NCBI RefSeq assembly: GCF_004803895.1
Contig: NZ_CP021978.1
Location: 3,782,001-3,846,000, forward strand
Length of the DNA: 64,000 bases
Source: Streptomyces hawaiiensis
GTDB taxonomy: Bacteria > Actinomycetota > Actinomycetes > Streptomycetales > Streptomycetaceae
Direction of reading: 5' to 3'
Below, piece after piece: positions 1 through 8,219 of the stretch. Positions within the stretch are counted from its first letter, which is position 1; each line of letters begins with the position of its first letter. The notes beneath the pieces were generated by a model. It did no database searches. It worked only from the letters and a program-made list of their open reading frames with translations, and was not told the origin of the DNA. The translations under genes and the position numbers were made by a program.

Positions 1-433
1 GCTCCTTGCCGTCGGTGAACATCACCGCGAGCAGCGAGAGCGCGGCGGGCGCGAGCAGCGCGCCGAAGACGCCCTGGAGGGCGCGGGCGCCGAACATCAT
101 CGCCTCGTTGGTGGCCGCGCCGCCGAGCGCGGAGGCCGCGGCGAAGCCGCCGAGGCCGACGACGAAGGCCTTCTTGCGCCCCCAGAGGTCCGCTATCCGG
201 CCGCCGAACAGCAGCAGACCGCCGAAGGCGAGGGCGTAGGCCGTGACGACCCACTGCCGGTTGCCGTCGGAGATGCCGAGGTCCTGCTGGGCGGAGGGCA
301 GGGCGATGTTCACGATGGTGGCGTCCAGGACGACCATCAGCTGGGCGAGCGCGATGAAGACGAGCGCTTTCCAGCGGTTGGCGTCCGGTTCTCGGGCCGG
401 TGCGCCGAAGGTCTTCGAGACTGTTTCAGACAT
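1..433 (-). CDS. DHA2-type MFS drug efflux transporter, N-terminal part
   Basis: Reading the minus strand from the ATG at 433 gives about 144 residues that begin MSETVSKTFGAPAREP and run off the left edge of the window. The visible part has the first membrane helix with the signature LDATIVNIALPSAQ and the loop motif GGRIADLWGRKK, which are typical of the 14-helix EmrB/QacA (DHA2) family of proton-driven multidrug exporters in the cytoplasmic membrane. The gene lies 182 bp downstream of a TetR regulator on the same strand, a usual arrangement for a repressor and its efflux pump. The substrate cannot be told from the sequence. Confidence 0.9.
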   Translation of the reverse strand, partial: MSETVSKTFGAPAREPDANRWKALVFIALAQLMVVLDATIVNIALPSAQQDLGISDGNRQWVVTAYALAFGGLLLFGGRIADLWGRKKAFVVGLGGFAAASALGGAATNEAMMFGARALQGVFGALLAPAALSLLAVMFTDGKE

Positions 434-561
434 GGGGATACCCACTTCGGGACTTCGTGACGAAAAAAGGTGACGAAAGGGGACGGCTCGCCTGCGGGGA
501 CGGCCGTAGAGACTGTCGCCTGGTCTTCAGACGGTTGGAAGGGCTGAACTACTGGGTCAGG

Positions 562-612
562 GCCTCATGGGTCCGGGACTTATGGGTCCGGAACTTATGG
601 TCCGGGACTGAT
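562..612. repeat. Three tandem ~16-bp repeats upstream of the efflux gene
   Basis: Three near-identical copies of a unit like TGGGTCCGGGACTTA follow one another in the gap between the TetR gene and the efflux transporter. The last copy has lost one G. Being placed between regulator and pump, they could be operator half-sites or simply spacer repeats; only the repetition itself is seen. Confidence 0.6.
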
Positions 613-615
613 CGG

Positions 616-1260
616 TCAGGGCCGGCGCAGATCCTCCAGGGTCACGGCCGCACCCGGGAGAGCGGAGCGAGCCGGAGCCCGCAGCCCGTCCAGGAACAGC
701 TGAAGATGGCGGTGGACGAAGCGGTCGGCCCGGAAGCAGTCCGTGCCGGCCGGGGGCCGGCTGAGCTGGGCCACGGCGATCATGACGTCTCCGACATCCA
801 CGTCGGAGCGGAGCTGCCCGGCCGTCCTGGCCCGGTCCATGACCTCCGCGATCAGCCGCTCGACCCGTTCGCGCGCGGCCTCCAGGTCCGGGTGGTGCTG
901 GTCGAACGTGCTGGAGACCATCGGGCACAGCGCGCTGATCCGCTCATCGGCGGCGGCGTGCACGAAGCGCTCCAGCGCCTCGAACGCGTCGCCGGTCTCG
1001 GTGAGCGCGGTCTCGGCGGCCGCGGCCGTACGGTCCATGACGGAGCAGACGACCTCACGGACGAGCGCGTCGCGGTCCGGGAAGTTGCGATACACCGTGG
1101 CGTTACCCACGCCGGCCCGGCGGGCGATCTCGTCGAGCGGCACTTCGGGGCCGTGCTCGACGAACATCTCCCGGGCGGCGGTGACGATCCGCTCCCGGTT
1201 ACGCAGGGCGTCGGCGCGAGGCCGGGGCACCTTGCGCGCTTCGGGGCTGGCGGTCTGCAC
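616..1260 (-). CDS. TetR/AcrR-family repressor
   Basis: A 214-residue TetR-type regulator. The N-terminal helix-turn-helix (about residues 15-60) is clear in RERIVTAAREMFVEHG and VGNATVYRNFPDRDALV. The rest is the variable ligand-binding helical domain. The GTG at 1260 is preferred because AGGAG lies six bases upstream; longer in-frame extensions lack a ribosome site. The gene precedes the DHA2 efflux gene on the same strand, so it most likely represses that pump and itself; the inducing compound is unknown. Confidence 0.9.
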   Translation of the reverse strand: MQTASPEARKVPRPRADALRNRERIVTAAREMFVEHGPEVPLDEIARRAGVGNATVYRNFPDRDALVREVVCSVMDRTAAAAETALTETGDAFEALERFVHAAADERISALCPMVSSTFDQHHPDLEAARERVERLIAEVMDRARTAGQLRSDVDVGDVMIAVAQLSRPPAGTDCFRADRFVHRHLQLFLDGLRAPARSALPGAAVTLEDLRRP

Positions 1261-1288
1261 GGTGTACTCCTGGTGAGTGAGGCGATCC

Positions 1289-1345
1289 GGGGATTGGATC
1301 CCCGTTTCGGTCGGACACATGGCTAAACGGGGAGTGGGTCCCCGG
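1289..1345. promoter_or_regulatory. Nested inverted repeats upstream of the TetR gene
   Basis: This non-coding stretch holds CCCCGTTT at 1300-1307 and its exact complement AAACGGGG at 1325-1332. Two smaller hairpin-like repeats (GGGGAT/ATCCCC at 1289-1303 and GGGG/CCCC around 1329-1343) overlap the arms. The position just upstream of the TetR start and facing the protease gene suits an autoregulatory operator, which is an inference. Confidence 0.45.
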
Positions 1346-1476
1346 TATTTCCCGCTCCTGTGGAAATTGCTTGTGACCTGGCTCACATACCCTCCCACCT
1401 CTTACCGGCGGGAAACCCACGATCGGTCTCTTCCAGCGCGCGTCCCCCCACCTCGCGACGCAGGGTGATCGCAAGG

Positions 1477-2877
1477 GTGCAGCCGGAGACCGGAGGCTGC
1501 CGTGGCGCGGGAGGTCCCTTGCAGGTCCCTTGCATCCAGCCGCAGCACCGGCACCCCCGCCCGGACGGCACGGGGCCGCCCGGCCACCGGATACCCAGGC
1601 GCCGTCTGGCCGCCCTGGCCTGCGTGACCGCCCTGACCTTCACGGTCAGCACCTCGGCGGGCACGGGCCGACTCGCCCCGGGCGCCAGTACGGCGGGAGC
1701 GGGCCCCATCGCCCTGTCCCACACCTCCGCACACGGGCCCTGCATGATCCGCGGCGCCCGCGAGGTCCAGATGTCCGAGGGCATCCCCACCTCCACGGGC
1801 TACACCCGCTCCACCGGCACCGTCCGAGCCCTCACCCTGATGATCGACTTCTCCGACGCCCCCGGCGAGGGCGACGCCCGGGACCGCTTCCGCGAGTTCT
1901 TCCCACAGACCCGCGAGTGGTTCCGCACCAGCTCCTATGGCCGCCTCGACTACCGACCCGAGACCCCCATCCCGTCCTGGCTGCGGATGCCGAAGTCCTT
2001 CCGCGAGTACGGCATAGAGCGCGGGGCTCCGTTCGAGCCCGGCTACCGCGCGCTGGTCCAGGACCTCGTGGCGGCGGCCGACCCGAAGGTGGACTTCCGC
2101 GCCTACGACCTGCTGAACGTCCTGGTCACCCCCAACGCCGGCCTCTCCGCCCTGGACACGGTCCTGTCCGTCACCTTCGCCGGCAACCCGGAGGCACCCA
2201 GGGCCGACGGCATACCCGTGGCCAACGCCTCCTTCGTGTACTCCCGCCAGGACGACGGCTCCGGCTCCTACGACCGCACCGGCTACCGCGTCCTCCCCCA
2301 CGAGAACGGCCACGTCTTCGGCCTGCCCGACCTGTACACCGCGGACGGAGGGGGCGCGGTCGGCCACTGGGACATCATGAGCGAGGACTGGGGCGCCAAC
2401 AACGACTTCCTCGGCTGGCACAAGTGGAAGCTGGGCTGGCTCGACGCCGCCCAGGTCCACTGCGCGGCGTCCACCGGCACCACGGAGTACACCCTGACGC
2501 CGCTGCCCCTCGCCGGTGGCTCCAAGCTGGTCTTCCTCCCCCTGGACGGCAGAACCGGCTACGCCGTCGAACTGCGCACCCGCGCCGGCAACGACGAGGC
2601 GGTGTGCCGCCCGGGCGTCCTGATCTACAAGGTCGACGCGGAGGTGGACACGGGCATGGGCCCGGTCACCGTCTACGACTCCCGCCGCGACAGCGGCGGC
2701 TGCACGCGCGCGCCGAACGTCCACGCGGAACTGTCGGACGCGCCGTTCACGCCCGGGGAGACGTTCCGCGACGCGGGCAGGGGGATCACGATCGAGGTGG
2801 CTGGGGTGGGGACGGGAGCGGCGGGCGCGGGGGCCGGTGTGGAGGGGGGGTATCGGGTGCGGGTGACGCGGGAGTAG
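1477..2877 (+). CDS. Secreted M6-family (immune inhibitor A-like) metalloprotease
   Basis: About 466 residues from the GTG at 1477. An arginine-rich start is followed by a hydrophobic stretch (RRRLAALACVTALTFTVS), which looks like a signal peptide. The zinc-binding motif HENGHVFGLPDLY fits the HExxHxxGxxD pattern of M6 peptidases, and the downstream WDIMSEDWGANN, with its methionine turn, supports this. Expected role: extracellular zinc-dependent proteolysis. The start is uncertain: GTG at 1465 or TTG at 1519 (with GGGAGG close by) would also give the same signal region. The gene stands alone between the TetR region and a G-rich repeat, with no visible partner. Confidence 0.85.
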   Translation: MQPETGGCRGAGGPLQVPCIQPQHRHPRPDGTGPPGHRIPRRRLAALACVTALTFTVSTSAGTGRLAPGASTAGAGPIALSHTSAHGPCMIRGAREVQMSEGIPTSTGYTRSTGTVRALTLMIDFSDAPGEGDARDRFREFFPQTREWFRTSSYGRLDYRPETPIPSWLRMPKSFREYGIERGAPFEPGYRALVQDLVAAADPKVDFRAYDLLNVLVTPNAGLSALDTVLSVTFAGNPEAPRADGIPVANASFVYSRQDDGSGSYDRTGYRVLPHENGHVFGLPDLYTADGGGAVGHWDIMSEDWGANNDFLGWHKWKLGWLDAAQVHCAASTGTTEYTLTPLPLAGGSKLVFLPLDGRTGYAVELRTRAGNDEAVCRPGVLIYKVDAEVDTGMGPVTVYDSRRDSGGCTRAPNVHAELSDAPFTPGETFRDAGRGITIEVAGVGTGAAGAGAGVEGGYRVRVTRE

Positions 2878-2879
2878 GG

Positions 2880-2975
2880 GTAGGCGGTCGGGAGTTGGGG
2901 GGAGGGGTGGGCGGTCGGGAGTGGGGGGGGAGAAGGGTGGGCGGTCGGGAGTGGGGGGGAGAAGGGTGGGCGGAG
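2880..2975. repeat. G-rich imperfect tandem repeat (~30-bp unit)
   Basis: Directly after the protease stop, about three copies of a ~30-bp unit occur. Each contains GGCGGTCGGGAGT followed by a run of seven to eight G, then GAGAAGGGTG. The top strand is almost free of C and rich in runs of three or more G. No coding signal is visible. It may act as a transcription end or a G-quadruplex former. Confidence 0.7.
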
Positions 2976-3111
2976 TAGGGGGTGAGCGGCAGGGAGTACG
3001 GGCGATACACGGAGGCGTACGTTCGTCGAGCCCCTCCCGGCCTCCGGGCCACGGGTTTCCGGATTACGGTGGGCCTGCCGCGACCGTCGCGAGCGCCGTA
3101 CCGGAGAGCCG

Positions 3112-5004
3112 ATGCCAGCGAAGCCCATGCCCGAGACCCCGGAGGGGTCCGCCCCGCCGGCCGACGAAAAGGGGCCGGGCGAGGGGACGACCTCGTCGAC
3201 AGCCCGGACGGCCGGCTCGGCCGCCCGGAGGAACGACCCGGCCGCTTCGGTGGGGGCCTCGGCCGCTCGGAGGGGCGCACCGGTCGCTTCAGTGGGGGCC
3301 TCGGCCGCTCGCGGAGGCGCACCGGCCGCGCGGGAGGGGGGACCGGCCGCTCGGGAGGGCGCCCCGGCCGCTCGTACGGCGGCCACCATCGACGAGCGAG
3401 GGGTCCCCGCCGAGGCGGTCACTCCCCTCATCCGCGGCATCGCTGTCCTGCGGGAACTGACGGAGGCGGACGGCACGCTGAGCCTGAGCGGCCTGGAACG
3501 GGCCACCGGTCTCGCCCGCTCCACGGTCGACCGCATAACGGCCACCCTCGCCCGCATGGGCTACGTCCGCTTCGACGGCCGGGACGTCCATCTCTCCCCC
3601 CGTCTAATGGAACTGGGCAACGCCTACATGTCGGCCCTGCGCCTGCCCGCTCTCCTCTCCCCGCACGCCGACGCCCTGGCCGACGAACTGGACGAGTCGG
3701 TCTCTCTCGCTGTCGCCGACCGCGACGGCATCCGCTTCATCCACCAGGCGACCCGCCGCCGCGCGATGTCCCTCAGCTTCCGCATCGGCGACCTGCTCCC
3801 CGCCGAACGCACCGCCCCCGGCCCGCTGTTCGCGACGGAGTGGACGGCCACGGACTGGCGACACTGGCGGGACCGCAGGGCGTCGGACCCGAGGGACCTC
3901 TCCTTCACGGCCGTACCGCCACGCACGTTCGGAGCGGACCAGAGGGACGACGAGACGTTCGCCCGCCGCACGGAAGAGGCGTCCGCGAACGGCTGGTCCC
4001 TGGACGACCAGCTGATCGAGCCGGGCCTGGTGGCGATCTCGGTACCGGTCCGAACCCCTGGAGCGGACGGCCGGATCGCGAGCGTGGCGAGCGTGGTCAG
4101 CCACACGAGCCGTCACACCGCGCACCACCTGCGCACGACGCTGCTGCCGAGGCTGCGGTCCGCGGTGTCGGACATGGAACGCGAACTCCGCCGCACCCCA
4201 CCGCCCGAACCCGGGCCGCCCCCCTCGGACCTGGCGCTCTGGACAGGCGCGTCCAAGCAGCAGCTGGGCCGCGAGTTCATCGAATCCCTGGCCCGGGGCC
4301 TGACGGTCCTCACGGCCTTCGGAGAGGGCAGGCCGGAACTGACCCTCACGGAGGTGGCCCAGGCGACGGGCCTGGCCCGGGCTACGGCCCGCCGAGCCCT
4401 GATCACCTACGAACACCTGGGCCTGGTGGCCCCGGCGGGCCGCACCTTCACCCTGACCCCCCGGGTCCTCTCCCTCGGCTTCCCACCCCTGTCCCGCACC
4501 TCCCTCCCCGAGATCGCCCAGCCCCACCTGGCCGACCTGACGTCCCGCATCCACGAGTCGACGTCACTGGCGGTGCTGTCGGACTCCGGCGAGGAGATCC
4601 AGTACACGGCCCGGGTGGCCACGGCCCGGGTGATGAGCGTGAACATCACGGTGGGCACGCGTCTGCCGGCCTACGCGACGGCACTGGGCCGGGTCCTGCT
4701 GGCGGACGCGCCCACCGGCACGACCACGACCGAGCACACCCACGAAGGAGTCCTGGCCTCGGTCCGCTCCCGGGGCTACGCCCTGGTGGACGAGGAACTG
4801 GAAGAGGGCCTCCGCTCGATCGCGGTCCCGATCCGCGACCGGTCGGGCCGGGTGGTGGCGGCCCTGAGCGCAGCGATGCACGCCAGCCGCCGCACCCCGG
4901 GTGAGTGCGTGACGGACCTCCTCCCCGAACTGACCACGACAGCCACCCGCATCCAAACGGACCTCCACACAGCAGCCCGCTTCACAGATGTCCCCCTGAC
5001 CTGA
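3112..5004 (+). CDS. Tandem-duplicated IclR-family regulator
   Basis: A 630-residue protein, about 2.5 times the usual 250-residue IclR length. Residues 1-95 are low-complexity, with repeated AxASVGASAARRG-like and PAAREG blocks. Residues ~102-160 form an IclR winged helix (ATGLARSTVDRITATLARMG), followed by an effector-binding domain to ~350. A second winged helix begins near 388 (ATGLARATARRALITYEHLG), followed by a second effector domain with the conserved AYATALGRVLLA segment. IclR proteins act as dimers on operator DNA, so one chain may form an internal pseudo-dimer (inference). The regulated genes are not evident; the next feature is a tRNA. Confidence 0.85.
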   Translation: MPAKPMPETPEGSAPPADEKGPGEGTTSSTARTAGSAARRNDPAASVGASAARRGAPVASVGASAARGGAPAAREGGPAAREGAPAARTAATIDERGVPAEAVTPLIRGIAVLRELTEADGTLSLSGLERATGLARSTVDRITATLARMGYVRFDGRDVHLSPRLMELGNAYMSALRLPALLSPHADALADELDESVSLAVADRDGIRFIHQATRRRAMSLSFRIGDLLPAERTAPGPLFATEWTATDWRHWRDRRASDPRDLSFTAVPPRTFGADQRDDETFARRTEEASANGWSLDDQLIEPGLVAISVPVRTPGADGRIASVASVVSHTSRHTAHHLRTTLLPRLRSAVSDMERELRRTPPPEPGPPPSDLALWTGASKQQLGREFIESLARGLTVLTAFGEGRPELTLTEVAQATGLARATARRALITYEHLGLVAPAGRTFTLTPRVLSLGFPPLSRTSLPEIAQPHLADLTSRIHESTSLAVLSDSGEEIQYTARVATARVMSVNITVGTRLPAYATALGRVLLADAPTGTTTTEHTHEGVLASVRSRGYALVDEELEEGLRSIAVPIRDRSGRVVAALSAAMHASRRTPGECVTDLLPELTTTATRIQTDLHTAARFTDVPLT

Positions 5005-5094
5005 CCCCCACACCCGTGCGACCCACATCCGGTACGCTGACGCCTGTGGTCCTCTCGGACCACGGGCACGTCGCTGCTTGCGTCCACTGCCACT

Positions 5095-5170
5095 GCCTTC
5101 GTAGCTCAGGGGATAGAGCACCGCTCTCCTAAAGCGGGTGTCGCAGGTTCGAATCCTGCCGGGGGCACCA
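5095..5170 (+). tRNA. tRNA-Arg (anticodon CCT)
   Basis: A full cloverleaf can be drawn by eye: acceptor arms GCCTTCG and CGGGGGC, the D-arm AGCTCAGGGGATAGAGC, the anticodon stem CCGCT/AGCGG around the loop CTCCTAA, and the T-arm with GGTTCGAAT. The anticodon at the middle of the loop is CCT, giving arginine. The 3' CCA is encoded. The 3' half is repeated twice downstream, so this gene is the attachment site of an integrated island. Confidence 0.97.
5126..5168 (+). repeat. att copy 1: 3' half of tRNA-Arg
   Basis: These 43 bp, from the anticodon loop to the discriminator region, recur at 10348-10390 (one mismatch) and at 18711-18754 (one extra T). Direct repeats of a tRNA 3' end are the hallmark of site-specific integration by tyrosine recombinases. 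The intact tRNA side is the chromosomal end. Confidence 0.93.
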
Positions 5171-5171
5171 G

Positions 5172-5220
5172 GTCAGAAGGGCCCGCACCTACGACTTTCG
5201 TAGGTGCGGGCCCTTCTGAC
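5172..5220 (+). terminator. Perfect 22-bp stem terminator after tRNA-Arg
   Basis: Two perfect 22-bp arms (5172-5193 and 5199-5220) flank the loop ACTTT, starting one base after the encoded CCA. This is a very stable hairpin and most likely ends tRNA transcription. It also lies at the 3' end of the integrase remnant on the other strand, so it can work in both directions. Confidence 0.9.
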
Positions 5221-5247
5221 ATCTACAGCTGACATCAACGAGCCTGG

Positions 5248-5607
5248 TCACTGACGACCGGGGCGCCTCCTGAGCAGGCGGTCCATGTGGCTCATGGCTT
5301 CGCGCTGCGGGTCCTGGACGACGTGGGTGGTAGACGTCCATGGTGATGCTGATCTGGGAGTGCCCGAGAATCTCCATCACGACGCGGGGCGCGACTCCGG
5401 CAGCCGTGAGCAGGGTGGCCGTCCCGTGGCGAGCGTCGTGCAGCCGGATCACGCGGAGGCCGGCGGACTCGGCGACGCGGGTGAAGGAGCGGTACAGGTT
5501 GCGCGGCTCGACAGGGCGGCCGGTGCGAGTGGCGAAGACGTAGTCCGACTCCTGCCGGTTCTCCCCCGCCTTGGCATGAGCGCATTCAGCAAGACCACCG
5601 TCGTCGT
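5248..5607 (-). pseudogene. Tyrosine integrase C-terminal remnant, frameshifted
   Basis: On the minus strand, from about 5607 to 5325, the reading is TRTGRPVEPRNLYRSFTRVA, then HDARHGTATLLTAAGV and GHSQISITMDVY, the catalytic core of a phage/ICE-type tyrosine recombinase. It carries the HxxR motif (HDARH) and the late GH motif. One extra C near 5328 then shifts the frame; removing it restores THVVQDPQREAMSHMDRLL, including the catalytic tyrosine segment, up to the stop at 5248. The 5' two thirds of the gene are missing. It lies against the tRNA attachment site and points at it, as an integrase of the resident element should. Confidence 0.85.
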
Positions 5608-5685
5608 CATCACCGCGAAGTCCGCCGGGCGCAGGCTCTTCGGCCTCGCCACCGCAGGCGTCCGTCTCGCTTGACCGCTTGCGCG

Positions 5686-6588
5686 TCAGTCCGGCAGCCA
5701 GTGCAGCTCGTGCGCCAGGGTTTTGGCGACGGCACGGATGCGGCGGTGTAGTGGCGACTGCTCGCGTGGGAGGACCAGGTGGATCGTCATGCTGGGCGCG
5801 CCTCGCAGCGGTCGCCAGGTGAGACCGGCTGGTTGCACCGTGGCCGCGGCTTCTCCGGCCGGGGCGAGGGTGGCCCCGTCGCGCAGGTCGCGCTGAGACA
5901 TGTCGAAAGAGACTGCGGGCGTGTGGAATCGGGGGCGTGGTCGGGTGTCTCGGAACAGTGCGGACAGCTGATCGTGGATCACGGGGTTGGCCGCACGGTC
6001 CGGGAGTCGCAGCGGATACGCGGCCGCGTCGGCGATCTCGATCTCCGGGTGTTCGGCCAGCGGATGGTGCTGCGCCAGTTGGACCCCGATGCGCGCACGC
6101 CGCAGCAGGAACCGGCGCACGCCACGGCCCGGCTGTTCACCGCGGGTGATCCCGGCATCGATGCGGCCGTCGGCGACCGCGGGGGAGATCTCCGGTGTCG
6201 CCATCGGAACCGCGCCGACCTCGAGTCCGCTGTTGCCGCGAATCAGCCTGTCCACCAGGGCCGGTGCCGTCTCGGCCCCGGTGCTGAGGCTGTATCCGAT
6301 GCGCAGCGTGCCCAGTTCACCGGCCGCCGCGCTCCGGGCGGTGTCCCATGCCCGGTCCAGCGCCGCCAGCGCGGGCGGCGCGGACTCCGCCAAAGCCGCA
6401 CCGGCCGTGGTCAATACGACGCTACGCGTGTTGCGGACCAGCAGGGCCGTGCCGAGTTCCGCCTCCAATCGGCGCATCCGGGCGCTGAGTGCGGGCTGTG
6501 CGATACCGATCCGTGCTGCCGCGCGGGTGAAGTTCAACTCCTGCGCCAGCACCAGGAAGTACCGCAGACTCACCGTATCCGGCGCCAC
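5686..6588 (-). CDS. LysR-family regulator
   Basis: A 300-residue LysR-type regulator of normal length. The N-terminal helix-turn-helix reads LNFTRAAARIGIAQPALSAR followed by the wing RRLEAELG. The remaining residues form the two-lobed co-inducer domain. The GTG at 6588 has GGGAGG just upstream. It is divergent from a DUF1330 gene across 188 bp, so it probably controls that gene. It sits inside the tRNA-Arg island as cargo. Confidence 0.9.
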   Translation of the reverse strand: MAPDTVSLRYFLVLAQELNFTRAAARIGIAQPALSARMRRLEAELGTALLVRNTRSVVLTTAGAALAESAPPALAALDRAWDTARSAAAGELGTLRIGYSLSTGAETAPALVDRLIRGNSGLEVGAVPMATPEISPAVADGRIDAGITRGEQPGRGVRRFLLRRARIGVQLAQHHPLAEHPEIEIADAAAYPLRLPDRAANPVIHDQLSALFRDTRPRPRFHTPAVSFDMSQRDLRDGATLAPAGEAAATVQPAGLTWRPLRGAPSMTIHLVLPREQSPLHRRIRAVAKTLAHELHWLPD

Positions 6589-6776
6589 GTGGCCTCCCTG
6601 CCGATTGATAACGATCCGTTCTGAGTCTATCCCGTACCGGTCTTTCCCTCGACCGCACATCAAGCCCTAACCTGCGCATACGGCGATTCAACTGACCGCA
6701 GTACCCGTCGCCGGGATCGATCGATCTGAGTGTCAATTCGAAGTCGGACATGTCCGGCCGAACACAGGAGGTTTCC

Positions 6777-7073
6777 ATGGCTAAGGGCTACTGGGTCAGT
6801 GTCTACCCCGCCATTTCCGACCCTGAGAGGCTGACTGACTACAACGAGCTGGCCGGTTCGGCTGTCCAGGCTGGGGGCGGGCGCGTCCTGTCCCTCCTTG
6901 GCGGTCGAGTCGTCGCCCACGAGGCCGGAATCACAGAACGCGTCGTTCTGATCGAGTTCGACAGCTTTGAACAGGCCGTCGCGGCATACGAGAGCGAGGC
7001 ATACCAGAAGGCGCTGGTGGCCCTCCCCGACGGCTTCGAGCGCGACTTCCGCATTATCGACGGCATCGACTGA
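6777..7073 (+). CDS. DUF1330 family protein
   Basis: A 98-residue protein that starts MAKGYWVSVYPAISDP and carries the ferredoxin-like DUF1330 fold, with the family-typical VVLIEFDSFEQAVAAYES. The ATG at 6777 has AGGAGG at perfect spacing. Members are small dimeric alpha/beta-barrel proteins of unclear chemistry. Being divergent from the LysR gene, it is the likely target of that regulator. Confidence 0.88.
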   Translation: MAKGYWVSVYPAISDPERLTDYNELAGSAVQAGGGRVLSLLGGRVVAHEAGITERVVLIEFDSFEQAVAAYESEAYQKALVALPDGFERDFRIIDGID

Positions 7074-7334
7074 CCGGCGGGCCCAGCCATCGCTGAGCAT
7101 CCGTCACCTGATACGCACACGGTACTCAACGACGACTCACGAGACGAGTTCGAAGCCACGCCCCGCGTCCCAGCTCGTCGTCGACGGCCTGATCCCTGTC
7201 GGGCGGGCCGCGAAGCGGAGTTCGGGGCAGCCGACACATCATTGCCCGACAACCGACTTGCCTAATGAACGCCCGGGATGCCCCAGAGCCCTTCCGCTGG
7301 CATTTGACCAAGCTCCCGACCCAATCCCCCATCG

Positions 7335-8087
7335 TCACGGATATCGTCGCCGTACGGGTCCGTGGAATCGATCCGCTGCCAAGCGAGCCTGTCGTGCCTG
7401 GTCGTAGTGGTCCAGGTGCAGCCGGACCAGGAAGGCGTGATGGTCGCGTAAGCGGCCGGTCAGGGCCTCGGTGAGTTCGGGGATCTTGTTGCGGAGCTTG
7501 CGTTTGGCCAGCTCCGCGAGGGTCTGCGGTTCGCGTTCACCCGAGACGAGAGCCTCCAGCATGGCCCTGCCGGAGACGCCCATGATGTCGGAGGCGACCG
7601 CGGCCAGCTTGATCCCGGTGTCCTCCAGCAGCTTCTCCAGGCGCTGGACGATCTGGCCGCGCTCGCGGGTGAGCTGGGTGCGGGCGCGGGTCAGGTCACG
7701 CAGTTCGCGCACCGGCTGGGGTGGCACGAACGAGGCGCGCACCAGGCCGTGCGCGCCGAGCTGGGCCAGCCAGGCCGCGTCTGAGACGTCGGTCTTGCGG
7801 CCGGGTAGGTTCATGACCTGACGGGCGTTGACCAGGATCACGTTCAACTCGTCGGCCAGCAGGTAGTAGAAGGGCTTCCAGTAGTCCGAGGTTGCCTCGA
7901 TCACGACCAGGGTGACCTGGGCGGCGAGCAGGTGACCGCGCAGGGCGAGTACCGCGTTCGTCGATCCCCAGGTGGTGGTCTCGGTGGTGAAAGACCCCCG
8001 CCGCTTGGTACTCGGGGTGCGGACGCACGCCTTGGCGTCCTTCTTGCTGATGTCCACCCCCGCGCAGCGTTCGTGCAGCACGTCCAC
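7335..8087 (-). pseudogene. IS110-family transposase, 3'-truncated
   Basis: The 250-residue frame keeps the N-terminal DEDD nuclease domain: AGVDISKKDAKA (first Asp), VVIEATSDYWKPFYY (Glu), and KTDVSDAAWLAQLG (the DxxD pair). It then ends in LAADRFHGPVRRRYP just where the usual helical segment and the C-terminal serine domain should begin, so about 150 residues are missing. The element is therefore inactive. It sits between the DUF1330 gene and the toxin remnant. Confidence 0.88.
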
Positions 8088-8219
8088 GGTCCCGATCCCT
8101 CCCTCACCAGCCCGAGTGGTACGCCGTTCGGGGAGGGCCAGGGTGAATCAGGAATTCTGACGCACGTGCTCGCAGCAACACTCCACGGTTCCCGTGGACG
8201 GCCCCCAGCACCACGCTGA

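Noticed and set aside
7074..7334. Possible small gene between DUF1330 and the IS110 remnant
   Set aside because: Several short frames exist on both strands, but none has a ribosome site or a recognisable pattern.
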